The notes beneath the pieces were generated by a model that ran no database searches, was not told where the DNA came from, and was given only the letters and a program-made list of their open reading frames with translations. A DNA stretch of 64,000 bases from Paramacrobiotus metropolitanus (taxonomy: Eukaryota; Tardigrada; Eutardigrada; Parachela; Macrobiotidae): positions 1,054,001 through 1,118,000 of the forward strand of contig NW_026570258.1 of the NCBI RefSeq assembly GCF_019649055.1. The letters are read 5' to 3'. Positions 59,385 to 64,000 of this stretch are shown here, one piece after another (the stretch's first letter is position 1; every line of letters starts with the position of its first letter). Position numbers and translations under genes: made by a program.

Positions 59385-61766
59385 TTAGTCATCCAGACCG
59401 GTCGGCCACTCGTTACCTTCGTCGCATTCCGAGCCGCCATTTTTCCTGTTATACTCATCAGTCATCCGATACGTAAATCCATCGTCGTCGTCCTCATAAT
59501 TGCCCTCGTACTCATCCCCGACACATACCGCCGGAATGCGATGCTGCAAACGCGGCAGATAGACGGTCTTCTGCGCATAATCTCCACCAGCTACTTCTGC
59601 CTCAAGCTCCTTCGTCATCGGCACATCCACCACGGTCCACTGGTTCTCCTCCGCATTGTATCGTTCGAAGGACATCAGCGCCCGTTTTCGCTGATTATCG
59701 CCGTCGACGTGGGTCGTTCCGCCGTACACCCAAATCTGTCCGTCTTTGATGAATATACAGTGTTGGTAACGGGCCACGTTCAGATCCGCGATGCGCTCCG
59801 GTTCAGCCTGGGTGTGGCTCAGTGAGACACGGTAGCAGGCGGCCACAGCCTTCCCATTTTCCTCCCAGTAGAACGATTCCTTGGCGTCCACGCAGCCCCC
59901 CGTGAAGTACAGATACCCTTGGAAGACGATCGCTCCGCAGCGATGATGGAACATGGTTTCATCTTTCCAACCGGTGTGCTTCGTCCATTTGTTGCTGCGG
60001 ATGTCGTATATCTCCACCATACTTTCCGGATTGGTGGCATGCTTCTCGTCAACGGAACCAACCGACACGAAGACGATTCTGCCGTGAGGAAGAAAGTACG
60101 CTTCCATCGACGCTCTGTGAAGAGAAATTCCGTTTTTGCGAATGCTGCTGTTACACCGAATCTGTGCACCGAACTGAAAAAGCTGATACCCTAATAGCGT
60201 TCAGTAACAACTTGCGAAGGTTATTGCTACAGTACACGGAAAACATTCGAACTTACCGGTAATACCGGAAGATTAGTGCGGCAATGCCACGTTTAGCATA
60301 AATCATGTCCTGCAGCATTTCCATTTCCATCGTTTGGACTTCATTGGCACCGTTGTTGCGGGCAAATTGAACGAGATTCGGTGGTTCTTTCTCGAAAGTG
60401 TAGTACGGCATTTGGGATGTTCGGCGCAGTTGTCCCGTGGCCACATCGAAGCAGAACCAATCGCGAGAATGATGACTACCGTGCGCACCCGCAGCACAGA
60501 TTTCACTGCCCACCGCAACCACGCCCATGCACTCGTTGAAGAGCGATTCCACCATCAAAGTGCGCGTGCTGCCGCTGATGCAGTCCATGGCCATCATTTC
60601 CTGATTGGGTTCGGTGCCGACGATTAGTTCCCGGCCCACGGCCACCGCGAACCCGTCGGCTTTAATCGTCGGTGAATGCTCGGCCAATGTCGCTTGCACT
60701 GGGGTGCCCAATTTGGTCAGCTCGTTGCGGGTGAAATCGAAGCGGAGGAGCTGGTGCGGATGCCCTTCGCGCATATGGTAGAAGATGGCCTCTTTCGGTG
60801 CGGCACGCTTCAACAACGCTCCACCACCCATCAGACCGTGGAGGCGATCGGTCAGAATCTGCGTCAAGGCTTCGTGCAGTTCTCCCGAAGAGGTTGTGAT
60901 GAGCGTGTTGATGTCCATCTGATCCCACACGATACACATGTTCAGCAGATGATACAGGTGCTGTGAGCGCTCGAGGGCGTCGTGCATGCACCAGCGCAGT
61001 ACCGCCTGCAAAGGTCGAGTTAAAAGCCAGAGTTATTTCAACTTATTTGTAAACTGTTATCTCCCGAGTCCTCACATCTCACATTGCGAAATCTGACAAA
61101 ATATGAATTAAGTGTGAAGAACCAAATTGATAATAAGGGAATGGTGTTTCAAAATATTAAAGCTGCATGGTAGATCCTGCACAATTACCTACCTGATACA
61201 CCGTCGCTTCCGAATCTAGAATGTACTCATCATGGGTCAGCAGGGCCGTGACCTCTTCCACGCTGCACTGAAGAAACTGCTCCGATTCAGCAAACTGGAC
61301 GCGACGAGGCAGCGTCTGCAGAATTTTCGTAAAGGTCATTTTTTCAGATCTGACAGCCCATCCCGACGAGCCAGACGCCAAAGACGGTACACGTTCTCGA
61401 TCGTTTCATCAGACCCTCCAGAATCCCCGCGGCCGTTTTCTCGGCTGTGTCTAATTGCAGAAATCTGGAAGCGATCCACACTTTCACGGCGTCCTTCCGT
61501 TCAATGGACAATTCCGAGTCATCATTGCTGAGGTTCTCCACCAATTTGACTAGGGTTTCCATATGGACGTTCTCAGGTGGCTGCAGCTCAATTCTGGTCG
61601 AATTGCTGAAATTCTCCGTTGCGAACATGGTCGCGAAGTACGCTGACTTGGCCAAGAGAGCATCTTTATCCACGGATACCTCCGCACTGCCGATGCGCAG
61701 TTGTATCCTATCTGACTTCTGGTCAGGTTGAAGTTCCGTCTTCAGTTTCTTAGTTTTAGGACCCAT
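59385..61766 (-). pseudogene. BTB-BACK-Kelch gene 2, with two single-base frameshifts
   Basis: Exons mirror gene 1: 61193-61766 (ATG at 61764-61766, MGPKTKK, BTB then BACK), 60257-61005 and 59385-60114. The genes lie tail to tail, 527 bp between their stops. Exons 2 and 3 are open and very similar to gene 1 (GLMGGG, PKEAIFYHMREGHPHQLLRF, HHRCGAIVFQGYLYFTGG). Exon 1 is 574 nt where phase requires 576. The frame shifts near 61400 (after MKR) and again near 61345 at a run of A. Between the shifts a clear BACK segment is legible in a second frame. Two lost bases, one in a homopolymer, could be assembly errors, in which case this is an intact gene; otherwise it is a young pseudogene. Confidence 0.8.
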
Positions 61767-61799
61767 TATGCCACAGAAAATTGCTGGTTTTGACAAGCC

Positions 61800-62290
61800 T
61801 TTTAATCAACTGAAAATTAATCGTCACGAGTCGCTATTCAAAACTGCCTAAATATTGCAAACCTTCAACTCAGATTCGTGCAAGGAAGCGAAGTGCATAA
61901 TAAAATAACTTTGCGATGAATGATTATGCGATGACTGGCAAATGCAACTATTTCATGAAGCAGCTCAGGTTTTAACTTCCCAGCAGTGTGCGATGCGCCA
62001 GCAAAGATTATCCAATGATCAGCGTACGACACATCTTCAGGATAATAATTATACGGTGTGCAGCTTTGTGTACGAAGAAGTATGCTTCGTAGAAGTACGT
62101 TCCCTTCAAGCCCGGCTTCCTAAACCGTCAACAAAAATATGAATAAAAGCCCAGCATATGATTCAAATAACAGCGGCCGTTATCATACGGCCGGTACGGC
62201 GTACGATAGTTTCCTCCTAGTGACCCGTTATGACAATGTGTGGCGTGTCAAAACAGTCAAAGCGTAACGGTTTGTAATAGCTGTCAAGCG
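61800..62290. other. Upstream region of BTB-Kelch gene 2, nothing recognised
   Basis: About 490 bp, moderately AT-rich, with an inverted ATACGG/CCGTAT pair near 62178-62205. No coding frame is convincing. Confidence 0.4.
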
Positions 62291-62297
62291 TAGAACA

Positions 62298-62606
62298 TTG
62301 CCAAATCGCACAACCCTGCGACTGGAAACCGGTATCGACGCCGTCAGTGCCCGAATGTTGCACAGAGACTCAATCAGTTCTGTACAACGGCGGCAGCGAC
62401 TGTCAAGACGAAAGGACATGCACGCAGTTCCAGCATCGCCTTGCAGCCGACCACTGTGTTGTGAAGTGGCACAACACAGCCAATTATCGGCAAAAGATGG
62501 CTGTAACGGCGCAAAACGTCCGGACGTCTGACTGTTTGTGAGATGTGCGGAGTGCGGACGTATTGGTCGGTTACAGATGGCGCGCAACATCCGCATTGTG
62601 GGCATA
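62298..62606 (+). pseudogene. MACPF N-terminal exon relic
   Basis: Read in successive frames, this plus-strand segment matches exon 1 of the MACPF-ApeC gene in order: LETGIDAVSARMLHR (LDTGVNAVSARILHK in copy A), then DERTCTQFQ (EEATCTQFQ), then NYRQKMA (DYRQQLA), then MARNIRIVG (LARSIRIVG). At least two frameshifts separate these blocks. It is more diverged than copies B and C and lies on the opposite strand about 55 kb away, so it is an old family member. The donor seen in copies A and C (GTCG then GTAAGC) is not conserved. Confidence 0.65.
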
Positions 62607-62607
62607 A

Positions 62608-62940
62608 AGGTTAAGCGAACGGTGCTGCGAACTGCAGAGCGACTGCAAATCTACAATTACGGATCCTTCCAAATCTTGTGCAGAGCAAAAAAGACAGTAT
62701 ACTGGGTCTCGCCGTCTCACACCAGTCCGACTGCTGCCGTTTACCGGACGATACGTCGTCAATGTGCTGGCGTGTAACGACCCAGCGCCACGTGACACTC
62801 CCGTGGTGGAGCCATTTATCAACTGTTTCCGAAGCGCGGCCGTGAAGAACTGCGATTTCTTCCACAACAACCAACAACAAACATGCCGAAAATTCCATGC
62901 CGAGTCGGAATTGCCGACGTGCTTGGGTGCCATTTATTAA
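62608..62940 (+). CDS. Cysteine-rich ORF, unknown, possible exon
   Basis: An open stretch of 110 codons ends in TAA and encodes about nine cysteines (RCCELQSDC, VLACNDPAP, INCFRSAAVKNCDFF, TCRKF). It is GC-richer than its surroundings. It has no ATG at its start, but CTGCAG before AGCGACTGC could be an acceptor. It directly follows the MACPF relic and might be a later exon of that gene or an unrelated secreted domain. No family is recognised. Confidence 0.3.
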   Translation, partial: RLSERCCELQSDCKSTITDPSKSCAEQKRQYTGSRRLTPVRLLPFTGRYVVNVLACNDPAPRDTPVVEPFINCFRSAAVKNCDFFHNNQQQTCRKFHAESELPTCLGAIY

Positions 62941-63139
62941 TATTGAAATGTACTCGCCGCTACTCGGTATCGATTGTCTGTGCCGCATTCGCTCTTGATT
63001 AACTTTTTATATGAGTACTTCTAATTACGCAAATAAAAGAACCGCATCCAATTACAAAACGATTTAATTACAAAACTAACTTTAGTGCCGGATTCCAGAT
63101 TGTACTGTACAGCTCTTTGGCTAATGTTCCCATATACGG

Positions 63140-63210
63140 CAGGGGATAAAAGGTGGCAGTGGCACCTGCCACTGGCACCTGCCACCGGCAGGGGCACTTG
63201 CCACTACGCG
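63140..63210. repeat. GGCACCTGCCAC-type palindromic cluster
   Basis: Repeated GTGGCA, GGCACCTGCCAC and TGCCACT strings form several overlapping dyads within about 60 bp, standing out as GC-rich in AT-rich DNA. Flanking copies of AAAGGTGGCA and AAACGTGGCAAC suggest a partly tandem origin. Confidence 0.6.
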
Positions 63211-63475
63211 TTCTGGCAAGCGATAAAACGTGGCAACTTTTAAAAATTCAGAATCAGCTTGAGACAATGTTCCCATCCAACGAAAAGTTCTAAGGAGAGC
63301 TTTTTCGTATTTTCACAGATGGACTCTACAGAACATGTCTATGGACGCACACCCCAGCTGAGTCTTGTGTCCGCGCCTTCCAATGCAGTATTAAAAAGGT
63401 GCTGCAAGCCTGCAACTCTGTTTAGCAGACGAAAGTGTCACCGATTACACTCACAATCAGTGCCAGCGCAAGCGC

Positions 63476-63510
63476 AAGGTTTCTTGCGCGGAAAAAGCGC
63501 AAGAAACCTT
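63476..63510. repeat. Perfect 14-bp inverted repeat
   Basis: AAGGTTTCTTGCGC and its exact reverse complement are separated by GGAAAAA. The structure is a strong hairpin without a T run, so not a terminator of known type. Confidence 0.85.
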
Positions 63511-63925
63511 CAAAAATTGATAAGTCTTAAATGGCTAAAAAAATGTTTTCTCTGTACGAGTCAGGCTGCAATGCCTGGGGGGGGGGCGCATTGTCCACTG
63601 ACGAATGTGGCGCATGTAACGGTGACCGCATAATGTGCCAAACACCGGCTTAAAGTCCTCAAAGGTTTCAGTTACGCCCAATAGACTGTAAGACAACGAA
63701 AAAGTAAAAAAACTTGCGCTTGATTCTGGCAAACAAAGAGCGCTTCTGGTTATAATTTTTTATGAATCTGTGCTGTAGATACTGCAGATGTAATCGGTGT
63801 GCAATATTTTTATTTTGTTTGTTTTCGTTTTTTATCTTTTTTGACAAACCCTGAGCGAACCATCGGTACGCACTCGGTTCGGTATCCCTCGTACTAAGAC
63901 GCGTCAAGAATGTTTTTTTTACGAA

Positions 63926-64000
63926 GTGGCTATTTTGCCGCAGTATTTGCGGTAAAACAGCCTTTAGCTATTTTGCCGCACTATGGCCGGCAAAATAGCC
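63926..64000. repeat. Repeated GCTATTTTGCCGCA hairpins at the window end
   Basis: Two successive hairpins begin GGCTATTTTGCCGCA (63928) and AGCTATTTTGCCGCA (63966), each followed by an imperfect inverted copy (GCGGTAAAACAGCC and CGGCAAAATAGCC). The second ends exactly at the window edge, so this may be the border of a transposon or satellite continuing outside. Confidence 0.7.

Overview
This is a eukaryotic, almost certainly invertebrate, nuclear window. It is AT-rich, with genes split by short introns with GT-AG borders and GC-richer exons, and it carries a complete animal O-GlcNAc transferase (OGT) gene. The gene content is a MACPF/ApeC (apextrin-like) family, BTB-BACK-Kelch paralogs, an F-box gene and MARVEL-type membrane proteins. 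Dense young transposons surround them. A tardigrade or related small ecdysozoan would fit, mainly from the style of the F-box and BTB-Kelch families, but that is an inference of low confidence.

Layout. (1) 0.5-6.7 kb, minus: one apparently intact MACPF-ApeC gene. (2) 9.3-12 kb: a MITE, a 40-residue ORF, and an inverted pair formed by a secreted cysteine-rich gene and its decayed copy. (3) 12.6-17.6 kb, minus: two further, broken copies of the MACPF locus, B and C. (4) 19.27-23.30 kb: a young gag-only LTR retrotransposon. (5) 24.8-28.0 kb, minus: two tandem MARVEL-like four-helix genes, with near-perfect DNA hairpins in and beside one of them. (6) 28.86-29.95 kb: a TA-flanked element with 59-bp terminal inverted repeats. 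(7) 30-36 kb: gene-poor DNA with dispersed repeat pairs and a roughly 560-bp inverted repeat. (8) 36.3-37.15 kb: a decamer array and an 89-bp satellite with a conserved hairpin, next to an F-box gene (37.2-39.1 kb, minus). (9) 40.2-53.0 kb, minus: OGT, reconstructed as 15 in-frame coding exons (1076 codons). (10) 55-61.8 kb: tail-to-tail BTB-BACK-Kelch paralogs, one with a Tigger/pogo element in its first intron, the other with two single-base frameshifts. (11) 62.3-64 kb: a MACPF-like relic, a cysteine-rich ORF and several hairpins.

How it fits together. OGT is the only clear housekeeping gene. It is a nucleocytoplasmic enzyme of the UDP-GlcNAc nutrient-sensing pathway. The rest looks like a dynamic accessory neighbourhood of duplicated secreted or immune-like and ubiquitin-adaptor-like genes. 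No operon logic applies. Two themes recur. One is local duplication followed by decay (MACPF, cysteine-rich, Kelch, MARVEL). The other is transposons inserting at TA. A short motif, TRCACTACR, recurs on both strands in introns and intergenic DNA. All exon joins were deduced by eye from splice signals, reading phase and paralog comparison; no transcript data were available.
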